From positions 124,334 to 188,333 of the forward strand of contig NZ_WWNE01000005.1 of NCBI RefSeq assembly GCF_009909615.1: a stretch of 64,000 bases of DNA. The letters run 5' to 3'. Both the position numbers and the translations under genes were made by a program. The notes under the pieces were generated by a model that worked only from the letters and a program-made list of their open reading frames with translations, was not told where the DNA came from and searched no databases. Shown piece by piece: positions 43,342 to 52,450 of this stretch (position 1 is the first letter of the stretch; each line of letters begins with the position of its first letter). The stretch is from Acidiluteibacter ferrifornacis (GTDB lineage Bacteria > Bacteroidota > Bacteroidia > Flavobacteriales_E > Vicingaceae).

Positions 43342-46300
43342 TTATCTTCTTTCTCTTAATAGGGTTATTGGTCCTTTGTATTGTCGGCTGTCCTCGCAAC
43401 TAATAATGTAGTAATAGGTTCCTTCCGGAAGTTCTTGACCTTCAATTGTACCATCCCAATCATTGATGTAGTTGTTGGTTGAATAGACTTCGGTACCATT
43501 TCTATTAAAAATCACTAATTGACAACCAGAGATTAATTCAGGCTTATTCACTACCCAACGATCATTTCTACCATCGCCGTTGGGAGTGAATAAGGTGGTT
43601 GCATCAAGTTGAGTGACCAGCTCAACTCTAATTTCCACATCATCTGAAACTTCACAACCATCCGCACTAACCACACGAAGAGTATATGTAGTGTTTTGCC
43701 TAGGGTTAGCTAATGGCTGCGCTGTTGTAGGATCAGATAATCCTAAAATAGGGGTCCAGTAAATTTGATCTGCATTTGTTGTATTGGCCAATATTTGAAC
43801 AGGTTCAATATCTCGAGTGGATAAATCAGGTCCTGCATTTGCGGTAGGCGGAGTATAAACTTCCACATCGAATGAGCAAGTTGATTGATTGTTGGAGGCA
43901 TCCGTTACTTGGTAGGAGATGGTAGTTATACCTTTTGGGAATTGATCTCCTGAATATAGATTAACACCGTCGGATCTGTTGGTGATTGCTCCTACACAAT
44001 TATCCATTCCTATCGGTGAGTTCCATGTTACAAAGGAGTCGCATTGACTGATATTTGAAGGACAAACAATTGTTGGTTGCTCAATATCAATTACTGTAAC
44101 GGTAAAGCTAGTACTGAATGTATTGAGAGCATGGTCATAGGCAGTATAAGTAACAGTAGTTGTTCCGATAGGGAATGCATCTCCAGAAGTATGACTGCTA
44201 ACCAATGAATCTAGCGTACAATTATCTGAAGCTGTTACAGCTGACCAATTAAAAACTGCGCTACAATTTCCTATATCGTTGTTAAGAACGGTGTCAGCAG
44301 GTAAATTGCCAATTACAGGCTTTTCATTGTCAGTGATGGTGATGGTAAATGTACAAGTATCTGTATTCAACGATTCATCATAAGCAATGTAGGTAATCGT
44401 TGTAGTTCCAATTGGAAAAGTAGAATTAGGGTTATGGCTCGCTATTAAAGAGTCAATTCCACAGTTGTCAGCAGCTGTAGGAGTTGCCCACGTTACAATG
44501 GCATAACAGCTTCCGGCATCTGCAGTTTGAATAATAGAAGTAGGGCAATTCATAATCATCGGATGAATCGTATCATAGACAGTTACTGTTGCCAGCTTAG
44601 TCGATTCATTGCCACTTGCATCAATTCCTTTAAGTACAACGGAATTGATTCCAATTTCAGAACAATCAAATGAAGTTGAATCGAGGCTTAAATTAACAGC
44701 TCCACAAATGTCAGAACTGCCATTATCTATATCTGTTGGAGTAAGTGCTGCTTGCCCTGAAGCATCCAAGTAAAGAGTTCTATTTTGTACAATTATTGTT
44801 GGTTTTATCGTGTCTAAAACAGTTACAATTGCAGAAGAGGAGTCTATGTTATTATTGATATCCATTGCAATGAGGTGTATAGTATTAGCTCCTACATCAC
44901 TGCAAGAAAAGCTACTCTTACTTAAAGATAAAGTTGGACTTCCGCATCCATCTGAGCTTCCATTATCAATGTCAGTTGGAGCTAGAGAGGCAAAGCCAGA
45001 AGCATCTAGATAAATCGTTTGGTTTTTAGTCACTACATTGGGTGGAACGGAATCTATGACGGTAACTATAGCAGATGCAGAATCGATGTTTCCATTAACA
45101 TCTGTTGCAATTAAATAGATGGTATTGTTTCCTACTTCAGTGCAATTGAAGGTACTTTTTCTAAGGCCTAATGTTGGAGCTCCACATGCATCATTACTTC
45201 CATTGTCGATATCAGAACTAGTAATAGTGGCCTGTCCTGATACATCTAAAAATACGGTGATATTTTGAGTTAATACTGTTGGTTTGATACTGTCTATAAC
45301 TGTCACATTTGACATACTTGTGGCAGTATTGCCACTTGCATCAATTCCTTTAAGTACAACGGAATTGATTCCAATTTCAGAACAATCAAATGAAGTTGAA
45401 TCGAGGCTTAAATTAACAGTTCCACAAATGTCAGAACTGCCATTGTCTATATCTGTTGGAGTAAGTATTGCTTGCCCTGAAGCATCCAAGTAAAGAGTTC
45501 TATTTTGTGCGATTATTGTTGGTTTTATCGTGTCTAAAACAGTTACAATTGCAGAAGAGGACTCTATGTTATTATTGATATCCATTGCAATGATTTGTAC
45601 AGTATTAGCTCCTACATCACTGCAAGAAAAGCTACTCTTACTTAAAGATAAAGTTGGACTTCCACATCCATCTGAGCTTCCATTATCTATGTCAGTTGGA
45701 GCTAGAGAGGCAAAGCCAGAAGCATCTAGATAAATTGTTTGGTTTTGAGTTACTACATTGGGTGGAACGGAATCTATGACGGTAACTATAGCAGATGCAG
45801 AATCGATGTTTCCATTAACATCTGTTGCAATTAAATAGATGGTATTGTTTCCCACTTCAGTGCAATTGAAGGTACTTTTTCTCAGGTTTAATGTTGGAGC
45901 TCCACATGCATCATTACTTCCATTGTCGATATCAGAACTAGTAATATTGGCCTGTCCTGATACATCTAAAAATACGGTGATATTTTGAGTTAGCACTGTT
46001 GGTTTGATTGTATCGAGTACTACAATTGCAGCAGAGCTATTGCTTGTACATCCATTGGCATCAGTTATTCTAACGGTGTAGGTTGCAGAGGTAATTCCTA
46101 AAATGGTTGGAGTAGGTGCACTATTAGACCATGAGTAAGTATAGGGCGACGTACCTCCAATAGCCACTGCAGTTAGTTGACCATCATAGGCACCGATGCA
46201 AGACTCATTTGAATCTACCGAAATTGTACTATTTACTCTATTAATAGTCAAATCCAGTGTAACGATTGAGTCACAACCTAAATTGGTGGATGTGGTATCT

Positions 46301-48162
46301 AAAAATAAGCCGGAATTGTAATAAGTAATTCCATTTTGTGGCCAAGTGTAGCTATCGCATTTAGATACTTTAAGTGTAGAGTCTTTAGTGCTATTGATAG
46401 TGATGTTAACCGTTGAGCTATCAGGACAAGATCCACTTGTGACGTATTTTATTGGATAATTACCAGTCAGCGATGTGGGTAAATCCACCGTTCCTGTTGT
46501 GGGATTTAAGTTTAATCCTGAAGGACTATGGAAAGTACCTCCAGTAGTACCAGTAATAATTGGTGTAGGGTTAGATTCAGTGTTACAATAAGAAGCGGCA
46601 TCAAAATTAAAACTAGCATCGTCCGAGTTAGCTACGTTGATAGAAATAGATTCGATGGTAAAACAATTAGTAGAGGGGTCAATTACTTTTACGCTATAAG
46701 TAAAATTCCCTTGGATTGTCGGTAAATTGACGTTGATTACAGAGTTGGTACCTGAAACGGTTCCGGATCCAATAGAGGCTGAGAATGAATCCATAAAGTC
46801 AAATAAATAGCCTGCTGCATTTGTGTTTGCGGTCAATGTGATAGTGCTGCCTAAGCAAGCTCCATTGGGTCCAATTAAGGTAACTTGAGGGGTTGGATTG
46901 ATTTGGACTGAAACATTATAGGATTCAGGACATGAACTTTTAGTAGTGTAGTTCACTACGTAAATCCCTGGAGTAGAATTAGGTAAATCAATCGTTCCTG
47001 AAGTGGAATCTATAGATAAGCCTGCCGTACTTTTAAAAACCCCTCCTGTTGTACCAGTAATAATGGGTGTTGGATTAGTTTCATTAATACAATAAGTTGA
47101 AGCAGAATAGTGGAAGTTGGGATTATCGGGTGTAGGATTTATAAGGTTGAATGTTGAGGTTACTAAGTTTGTTGAAGCATCTGTAACAGTTACAGTATAC
47201 GTTCCGGCAGAAAGCCCACTATTGACAGCTGTGACTGCCCCATTTGACCAACTATAAGAATATGGCGGGGTTCCTAAATTAGGAGTAACTGTTAATACCC
47301 CATTACTGTCTCCATTGCATGAAATGGCCGTAGTTTGGGTAATATTGGCCTGAAGGAATTTAGTAATGGCATAATTTGTTCTAGTTAGTGTTCTGTTACA
47401 TCCGTCTAAATCAGTTACTTTTAAACTAACATCAAAGCTATCAATGAGGGTATAGGTATGGGTAGGGTTTTGAAGAGTTGAGGTATTTCCATCACCAAAG
47501 TTCCAGTTCCATGAAATGATTGGAGAACTAGTGGTGGATAAATCAGAAAAACTAAAAGTATAAGGAGGTTGAGCTGGCGCAGAACCTGACAAACCAAAAC
47601 TTACGGTTGGTCCAAGAACAGTGACATAATTAGTCTTAGTTCTAGTGTTTGTGCACCCGTTAGCAGTAGTAATGGTTAGTGATACAGAATATGACCCTCT
47701 ATTTTGGTAGGTATGCGTTGGGTTTTCTAGGGTTGAAGTATTTCCATCACCAAAATTCCAAAGATAACTGACAGCGGTAGTGGAGGAGTTGGTGAAATTA
47801 ATGGTTAATGGACCACAACCAAACAATGAACTTCCATTGAAATCAGCAGTTGGAACTTCCACAACAACAGCCATTGGGATAGACTTTGTGCTAGAGCCTC
47901 CAACAACAGTATCCGTTATGGTTAAGCTGACTGTGTAAATCCCTGCTGAGATATATGTATGTATGGGGTTCTGAGCTCTACTAGTACTACCGTCACCGAA
48001 ATTCCAAAGCCATGTGTCTGGACTAGTAGATTGATCTGTAAAAAAAACAGTATGTGGTGTAGAGCATCCTGCTGCAGGATTATAAGTATAGTTTGCGTTT
48101 AATTGTGCATTGGCAATAAATGCACTCAACACCAACAAAAAGGTCAAGGTTATTTTTCTCAT
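43342..48162 (-). CDS. Giant PKD/HYR surface protein with gliding-type T9SS domain
   Basis: 1606 residues. Signal peptide 1-19. Three PKD domains with WNFGDGST/NTST motifs (about 20-265), SprB-like repeats (about 270-345 and 640-720), cysteine-rich HYR-like repeats of about 80 residues (716-1196) including a 240-residue tandem duplication, two further HYR domains (about 1196-1360), and a C-terminal gliding-motility (type B) sorting domain with FTPNGDGRNDRWVV (about 1530). Likely a cell-surface adhesin or motility substrate exported by T9SS with the downstream PorP/SprF gene (18-bp gap). Function in adhesion is inferred. Confidence 0.93.
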   Translation of the reverse strand: MRKITLTFLLVLSAFIANAQLNANYTYNPAAGCSTPHTVFFTDQSTSPDTWLWNFGDGSTSRAQNPIHTYISAGIYTVSLTITDTVVGGSSTKSIPMAVVVEVPTADFNGSSLFGCGPLTINFTNSSTTAVSYLWNFGDGNTSTLENPTHTYQNRGSYSVSLTITTANGCTNTRTKTNYVTVLGPTVSFGLSGSAPAQPPYTFSFSDLSTTSSPIISWNWNFGDGNTSTLQNPTHTYTLIDSFDVSLKVTDLDGCNRTLTRTNYAITKFLQANITQTTAISCNGDSNGVLTVTPNLGTPPYSYSWSNGAVTAVNSGLSAGTYTVTVTDASTNLVTSTFNLINPTPDNPNFHYSASTYCINETNPTPIITGTTGGVFKSTAGLSIDSTSGTIDLPNSTPGIYVVNYTTKSSCPESYNVSVQINPTPQVTLIGPNGACLGSTITLTANTNAAGYLFDFMDSFSASIGSGTVSGTNSVINVNLPTIQGNFTYSVKVIDPSTNCFTIESISINVANSDDASFNFDAASYCNTESNPTPIITGTTGGTFHSPSGLNLNPTTGTVDLPTSLTGNYPIKYVTSGSCPDSSTVNITINSTKDSTLKVSKCDSYTWPQNGITYYNSGLFLDTTSTNLGCDSIVTLDLTINRVNSTISVDSNESCIGAYDGQLTAVAIGGTSPYTYSWSNSAPTPTILGITSATYTVRITDANGCTSNSSAAIVVLDTIKPTVLTQNITVFLDVSGQANITSSDIDNGSNDACGAPTLNLRKSTFNCTEVGNNTIYLIATDVNGNIDSASAIVTVIDSVPPNVVTQNQTIYLDASGFASLAPTDIDNGSSDGCGSPTLSLSKSSFSCSDVGANTVQIIAMDINNNIESSSAIVTVLDTIKPTIIAQNRTLYLDASGQAILTPTDIDNGSSDICGTVNLSLDSTSFDCSEIGINSVVLKGIDASGNTATSMSNVTVIDSIKPTVLTQNITVFLDVSGQATITSSDIDNGSNDACGAPTLGLRKSTFNCTEVGNNTIYLIATDVNGNIDSASAIVTVIDSVPPNVVTKNQTIYLDASGFASLAPTDIDNGSSDGCGSPTLSLSKSSFSCSDVGANTIHLIAMDINNNIDSSSAIVTVLDTIKPTIIVQNRTLYLDASGQAALTPTDIDNGSSDICGAVNLSLDSTSFDCSEIGINSVVLKGIDASGNESTKLATVTVYDTIHPMIMNCPTSIIQTADAGSCYAIVTWATPTAADNCGIDSLIASHNPNSTFPIGTTTITYIAYDESLNTDTCTFTITITDNEKPVIGNLPADTVLNNDIGNCSAVFNWSAVTASDNCTLDSLVSSHTSGDAFPIGTTTVTYTAYDHALNTFSTSFTVTVIDIEQPTIVCPSNISQCDSFVTWNSPIGMDNCVGAITNRSDGVNLYSGDQFPKGITTISYQVTDASNNQSTCSFDVEVYTPPTANAGPDLSTRDIEPVQILANTTNADQIYWTPILGLSDPTTAQPLANPRQNTTYTLRVVSADGCEVSDDVEIRVELVTQLDATTLFTPNGDGRNDRWVVNKPELISGCQLVIFNRNGTEVYSTNNYINDWDGTIEGQELPEGTYYYIISCEDSRQYKGPITLLRERR
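44575..46014 (-). repeat. Tandem 720-bp duplication within the surface protein gene
   Basis: Two copies with an exact 720-bp period (for example TCCACAAATGTCAGAACTG at 44701 and 45421). Each copy encodes three HYR-like units of about 80 residues; the copies are nearly identical from about 44608 to 45294 against 45328 to 46014. Because 720 is divisible by 3, the frame is kept. Confidence 0.92.
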
Positions 48163-48289
48163 AGAATTTTAAATTCAGTAACAGAATCAAAACTCTATAT
48201 AAATTCTAAGGTATCTATTTTTACACTGTCTACAAATTGTCTACAGTTTGGTAATGCTTGTATTATTAGTGTTTTAAATTAAATTTGGA

Positions 48290-50044
48290 TTATATATCTC
48301 GAATCAATTCTACCAAACTTTTCTCTGAATCTTGTGCAATTTTCTTTTTCAACCTATACTTAGTTTGATCTACTGATCGGACATTGACACCAGTAATACT
48401 TGCAATTTCCCGATTGGATAGGTTCATTTTAATCAAAGCAGCAGTGCGCATTTCATTTTGAGTGATATTTGCATTTTCATTCAAAAGGTGATTGTAAAAC
48501 TCCGGATGAATTTTAGAAAAGTGAGCATTAAAATTATTCCAATCGATATCTGCTATCTCTTGATCTCTCATTTTTCTTTTTAACTCTATAGCTTTTGAAT
48601 CGTTTTGATCGAGTTTAGAAATTTGATTCTTTAACCGTTCTATTTGTTCGTTTTTTCGAATCATTGAAAGAGTAATAGCAGTTATTTCTTGTTGATGGAC
48701 ATCTATGTCTTGTTGTAGTTGGATATTCTTAAGTTCGGATTGTTTAAGGTTTTGCTGCACGATTTGCTTTTTCATTTCTGCATTCGTTGCTTTTAATTTT
48801 TGTCGATTGTAAAGTAAAAAAAGAAGTCCAGAACCCAAGAATAAGAGCATGGAGAAACCAATATAATAAAGTCGCTGTACCTCTTTTTCTTTAGATAATA
48901 GCATTAACTCTTTTTCCTGGTTTTCTATTTTTAGTTCCTTTTTTTCTGTTTCGAATTCTACTTCTAAGGCCGCAATTTGTTTTATTTTTTCCTGGTTTAG
49001 AATACTGTCCTTAACTAAAATTAATTCCTGAAACAACGGGATAGATGCCTCAGGGTTGTTAAGTGCCAATTGTAATTCAATTCTAAACTCTAATGCTTCC
49101 TTAATTTGATCTTTTGCTTGGATTTTCTTCGCTAAAGTGTAACTGCTATCTGCATAACGGGAAGCTACTTTGAAATCTTTTAATTCAAAATTACTTTTGG
49201 CAATCCCTAAATATTGTCTGGTGATTTCATCAGTTTGATTTAACTCTTTAACCATTTTTAAAGCCTGTAACCTATTTTGAATAGAACGATGATAATCTCC
49301 TAATTTAAAATAGACGTTTCCAATATTGCCTACAATTTGTGCCTCATTAAGATAATTGTTGGTTTTTACCGCAATAGCTCTTGCCATTTCATAATGCTTT
49401 AGGGCCTCTGAATAGTTTCCTAAATCACTAAACAGCATTCCTATATTGCTTAATGGACTAATGAAACTCGACGTATCCATTAAACTTTTAGAATCGGCCA
49501 AAGACTCCTTGAAGTATACTAGTGCATTCTTTTTATCCCCCAATTGGTAATAGGCAATTCCAATAAAGTTTTTGACTCTAGATCTACTTCGAACACTCCA
49601 TTCGTCGGTCAATCCCTCATATTTTCTTGATGATTCCATCAACAATTCAATACTTTTCAAGTAATCTCCCTTTTCGCTATACACCGAACCGATCATTAAA
49701 ATGGTGCGTGCTTCCCAGATGCTGTCGTTTAGAGATTTAAATAGTGCCAAACTGCTATCAAAAGCATTCAGGGATTGAGGGTATTTACCTGAATTTCTAT
49801 AAATAGTCCCATAACAAGAAAGCGCTATCGCTAAGCACCTTTTGTTATTATACTCATTGGCAGTTTTTTCTATAAGTTGAGTAAAATACAGTGCTGAATC
49901 GTGATCCTTATAAAAATATTTTCGAGCAGAATAGAAATATTCTTTACAAATGGAATCCTCTTGATTTTCCTGCGTGAAGGAGGTTTCAAGATTAAAAAAA
50001 TAGAAGATGAAAAAGAGGAGTAGAGGCAGTATCTTTTTTTTCAC
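48290..50044 (-). CDS. TPR-LuxR membrane-tethered regulator
   Basis: 584 residues. Signal peptide 1-24, tetratricopeptide repeats (about 30-330), one transmembrane helix (about 392-412), a long coiled coil (about 420-510), and a C-terminal LuxR/GerE-like HTH with NLSNREIASITGVNVRSVDQTKYRLKKKI (residues about 543-571). This domain order is common in Bacteroidota. The TPRs lie in the periplasm and the HTH in the cytoplasm. It is just upstream of the surface protein gene on the same strand (128-bp gap), so it may control that gene; that link is inference. Confidence 0.85.
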   Translation of the reverse strand: MKKKILPLLLFFIFYFFNLETSFTQENQEDSICKEYFYSARKYFYKDHDSALYFTQLIEKTANEYNNKRCLAIALSCYGTIYRNSGKYPQSLNAFDSSLALFKSLNDSIWEARTILMIGSVYSEKGDYLKSIELLMESSRKYEGLTDEWSVRSRSRVKNFIGIAYYQLGDKKNALVYFKESLADSKSLMDTSSFISPLSNIGMLFSDLGNYSEALKHYEMARAIAVKTNNYLNEAQIVGNIGNVYFKLGDYHRSIQNRLQALKMVKELNQTDEITRQYLGIAKSNFELKDFKVASRYADSSYTLAKKIQAKDQIKEALEFRIELQLALNNPEASIPLFQELILVKDSILNQEKIKQIAALEVEFETEKKELKIENQEKELMLLSKEKEVQRLYYIGFSMLLFLGSGLLFLLYNRQKLKATNAEMKKQIVQQNLKQSELKNIQLQQDIDVHQQEITAITLSMIRKNEQIERLKNQISKLDQNDSKAIELKRKMRDQEIADIDWNNFNAHFSKIHPEFYNHLLNENANITQNEMRTAALIKMNLSNREIASITGVNVRSVDQTKYRLKKKIAQDSEKSLVELIRDI

Positions 50045-50221
50045 TCAAGCTGAATTTATTAAAAAGAAAACATTTTTAGCATTGCAAATTAAGTAAAACA
50101 ATTGATGAAGTTAGTCGATTCTTAAACCTTTAGTTGTAGATTTTACTGACTTATATTTTGTAAAAACATTGTCTATAAAAATATAACAGTTTGAAATTTA
50201 AGTTTTGATTGAAGTTTATAT

Positions 50222-50980
50222 CTAAGCTTTAATTCCAACACGGACGGTATAGTCTATTCTATGAAGCAATAAATGGATGTTGTTTTCTTGGAAATACTCA
50301 TCTACAGCTTTTCGGCAACCTTCCCAATGACCATAATCATCAATCACTAAAACCCCTTTTTGTTCTAATTTGGGGTAGAGGTAGTTTAATTCATGCTTAG
50401 TGGATTCGTACCAATCTGTGTCTAATCGAAGCAATGCAATGTTTTCTTTGGGCAGGTTTTCAGGAATTGTATCTTCTACCATTCCTTTGATATAAGTGAC
50501 ATTCTCCTCAGGAAATGAGGTCAAACGCATATTCTTTTGAACATCTTTTAACTCTGCTAAACACCATACTGATTCTTCTTTATTGTGTTCATTATCGGTC
50601 AATAGGGTCGAAGCTTTTATTCCTCTAATATCTAAATCATTATTAGTAGGTTGAGACATTCCCTCAAATGTATCAAATAGATATAACCTTCTATCAGTGA
50701 TGCTACGGTTTTTCAACATTTGAGCAATTAGCATTGAACTTCCTCCCCTCCAGACACCACACTCTAAAAAGGCTCCTTTAATGTTGTTTTTCAAAACGTA
50801 GTCTACCGAGCAGTATAACGAATATAAAGATTCAACATTGGTCATAGTGAAGGGTTTACAAACTTCGTAAATTTCCCAAAACTCTTTATTTTTTATATCG
50901 GAATAAGGTGGTTTACTTGAATCTATTTTATTAATCGAATACCCTATTTTGTTTAAAATTGTTTTGAGTAGTTCTTTCAT
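50222..50980 (-). CDS. TylF/MycF-like O-methyltransferase
   Basis: 252 residues from ATG 50980 (MKELLKTILNKIG); the earlier TTG at 50989 is unlikely. Recognised by FLECGVWRGGSSMLIAQMLKN, the SAM-binding segment, LFDTFEGMSQPT, DDYGHWEGCRKAVDEYF, and the terminal YTVRVGIK, all characteristic of the TylF (macrocin O-methyltransferase) family, often associated with glycan methylation. A -7 box TAAATTTG ends 6 nt before the ATG. The natural substrate is unknown. A 177-bp stretch separates it from the TPR-LuxR gene. Confidence 0.9.
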   Translation of the reverse strand: MKELLKTILNKIGYSINKIDSSKPPYSDIKNKEFWEIYEVCKPFTMTNVESLYSLYCSVDYVLKNNIKGAFLECGVWRGGSSMLIAQMLKNRSITDRRLYLFDTFEGMSQPTNNDLDIRGIKASTLLTDNEHNKEESVWCLAELKDVQKNMRLTSFPEENVTYIKGMVEDTIPENLPKENIALLRLDTDWYESTKHELNYLYPKLEQKGVLVIDDYGHWEGCRKAVDEYFQENNIHLLLHRIDYTVRVGIKA

Positions 50981-50986
50981 GGAAAT

Positions 50987-50994
50987 CAAATTTA
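50987..50994 (-). promoter_or_regulatory. -7 box (TAAATTTG) 6 nt before start
   Basis: Minus-strand TAAATTTG, then ATTTCC and ATG, consistent with a leaderless or nearly leaderless message. Confidence 0.5.
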
Positions 50995-51102
50995 GCGAGC
51001 GGGAAAGATATTAATTATTTCACGCATCTAGCGAAGAAAGTTAAAAGAATACAAAACGATAAGCAGTGAAATTGTGTGGGTCTAGAAGTGTGTGTTTTTC
51101 TG

Positions 51103-51110
51103 TAATTTTG
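51103..51110 (+). promoter_or_regulatory. rimO -7 box (TAATTTTG)
   Basis: Exact TAnnTTTG 18 nt before the rimO ATG at 51129. Confidence 0.5.
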
Positions 51111-51128
51111 CCGCCTACAATTACATAC

Positions 51129-52442
51129 ATGAAAACAAAGACATTAAAGAAAAACAAAGTCAACGTAGTTACACTAGGTTGCTCGAAGAACATATTTGAT
51201 TCAGAAGTAATGATGAGTCAATTAAAAGCGAACAATTTTGAGGTGGAGCACGAAGCCAAACAAGATGATTCTGAGATTGTGATTATCAATACTTGCGGAT
51301 TCATCGATAATGCGAAGCAAGAGTCGATTGATACCATCATCAGTTATGTAGATGCTAAAAAAGACGGAAGAGTAGATAAAGTGTATGTAACAGGATGTCT
51401 TTCTGAGCGCTACCGTGAGGAGTTGCAAGAGGAAATGCCTGAAGTAGATTCCTTTTTTGGAACTCGTGAGTTGCCTAGATTGCTGAAAACTTTGAAAGCT
51501 GATTACAAGCACGAATTGGTTGGAGAACGATTATTAACTACACCAAACCATTACGCTTACTTTAAGATTGCAGAAGGTTGCGATCGTCCTTGTTCATTCT
51601 GTGCGATTCCGCTAATGCGTGGAAAGCATGTTTCTACACCAATTGAACAATTGGTAAAGAATGCACAGTCATTGGCTGCGCAAGGGGTAAAAGAGTTGAT
51701 TTTGATCGCTCAAGATTTGACTTATTACGGATTAGATATATACAAGAAAAGAAATTTAGCAGAATTGCTTCGCAATTTGTCTGATGTAGAAGGAATCGAA
51801 TGGATCCGTTTGCATTATGCATTCCCTACAGGTTTTCCTGAGGATGTTTTAGAAGTGATGCGTGAGCGTGATAACATCTGTAATTATATTGACATTCCAT
51901 TGCAACATATTAGTGACTCTGTATTGAAATCTATGCGAAGAGGAACCACTAAAGCAAAAACAACTGCATTGATTGAGAAGTTTAGAAAAGAAGTTCCCAA
52001 TTTAGCGATTCGTACCACCCTAATTGTTGGATACCCCGGAGAAACGGAGGAAGACTTTGAAGAAATGTTGAAATGGGTTGAAGAAAGTAGATTTGATCGA
52101 TTAGGTGCGTTTACTTATTCTCATGAGGAGAATACTCATGCTTATAATTTAGTGGATGATGTGCCTCAAAAAGTGAAGGAAGAAAGAGCGGAACGAATCA
52201 TGGATGTTCAGAGTGGAATCTCTTTTGAACTGAATCAAGAGAAAATCGGCAAAGAGTTCAAAGTGCTTATTGATCGAGTAGAGGGCGACTACTTTATTGG
52301 TCGTACAGAGTTTGATTCTCCTGAAGTAGACAATGAGGTTTTAATTCATAAAAAGGATCATTTTGTGAGGGTCGGCGATTTTGTGAATGTAAAAGTGAGA
52401 GAAGCCGACCATTTTGACCTTTATGCTGACCCAATTTCATAA
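51129..52442 (+). CDS. rimO: Ribosomal protein S12 methylthiotransferase RimO
   Basis: 437 residues from ATG 51129 (MKTKTLKKNKVNVVTLGCSKN); a 21-residue extension to 51066 is rejected because it overlaps the promoter. Radical-SAM enzyme adding a methylthio group to an aspartate of S12. UPF0004 N-terminal domain with cysteines in TLGCSKN, INTCGF, and VTGCLSERY (4Fe-4S cluster), radical-SAM cluster CDRPCSFC (about 157-164), and a C-terminal TRAM domain. Followed 8 bp later by bshC, likely cotranscribed. Confidence 0.97.
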   Translation: MKTKTLKKNKVNVVTLGCSKNIFDSEVMMSQLKANNFEVEHEAKQDDSEIVIINTCGFIDNAKQESIDTIISYVDAKKDGRVDKVYVTGCLSERYREELQEEMPEVDSFFGTRELPRLLKTLKADYKHELVGERLLTTPNHYAYFKIAEGCDRPCSFCAIPLMRGKHVSTPIEQLVKNAQSLAAQGVKELILIAQDLTYYGLDIYKKRNLAELLRNLSDVEGIEWIRLHYAFPTGFPEDVLEVMRERDNICNYIDIPLQHISDSVLKSMRRGTTKAKTTALIEKFRKEVPNLAIRTTLIVGYPGETEEDFEEMLKWVEESRFDRLGAFTYSHEENTHAYNLVDDVPQKVKEERAERIMDVQSGISFELNQEKIGKEFKVLIDRVEGDYFIGRTEFDSPEVDNEVLIHKKDHFVRVGDFVNVKVREADHFDLYADPIS

Positions 52443-52450
52443 CAAACACT

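Noticed and set aside
44575-46014. Regular 720-bp repeat as a CRISPR-like or mobile array
   Set aside because: The repeats are in frame within a long coding sequence and encode HYR-like protein domains, with no spacers.
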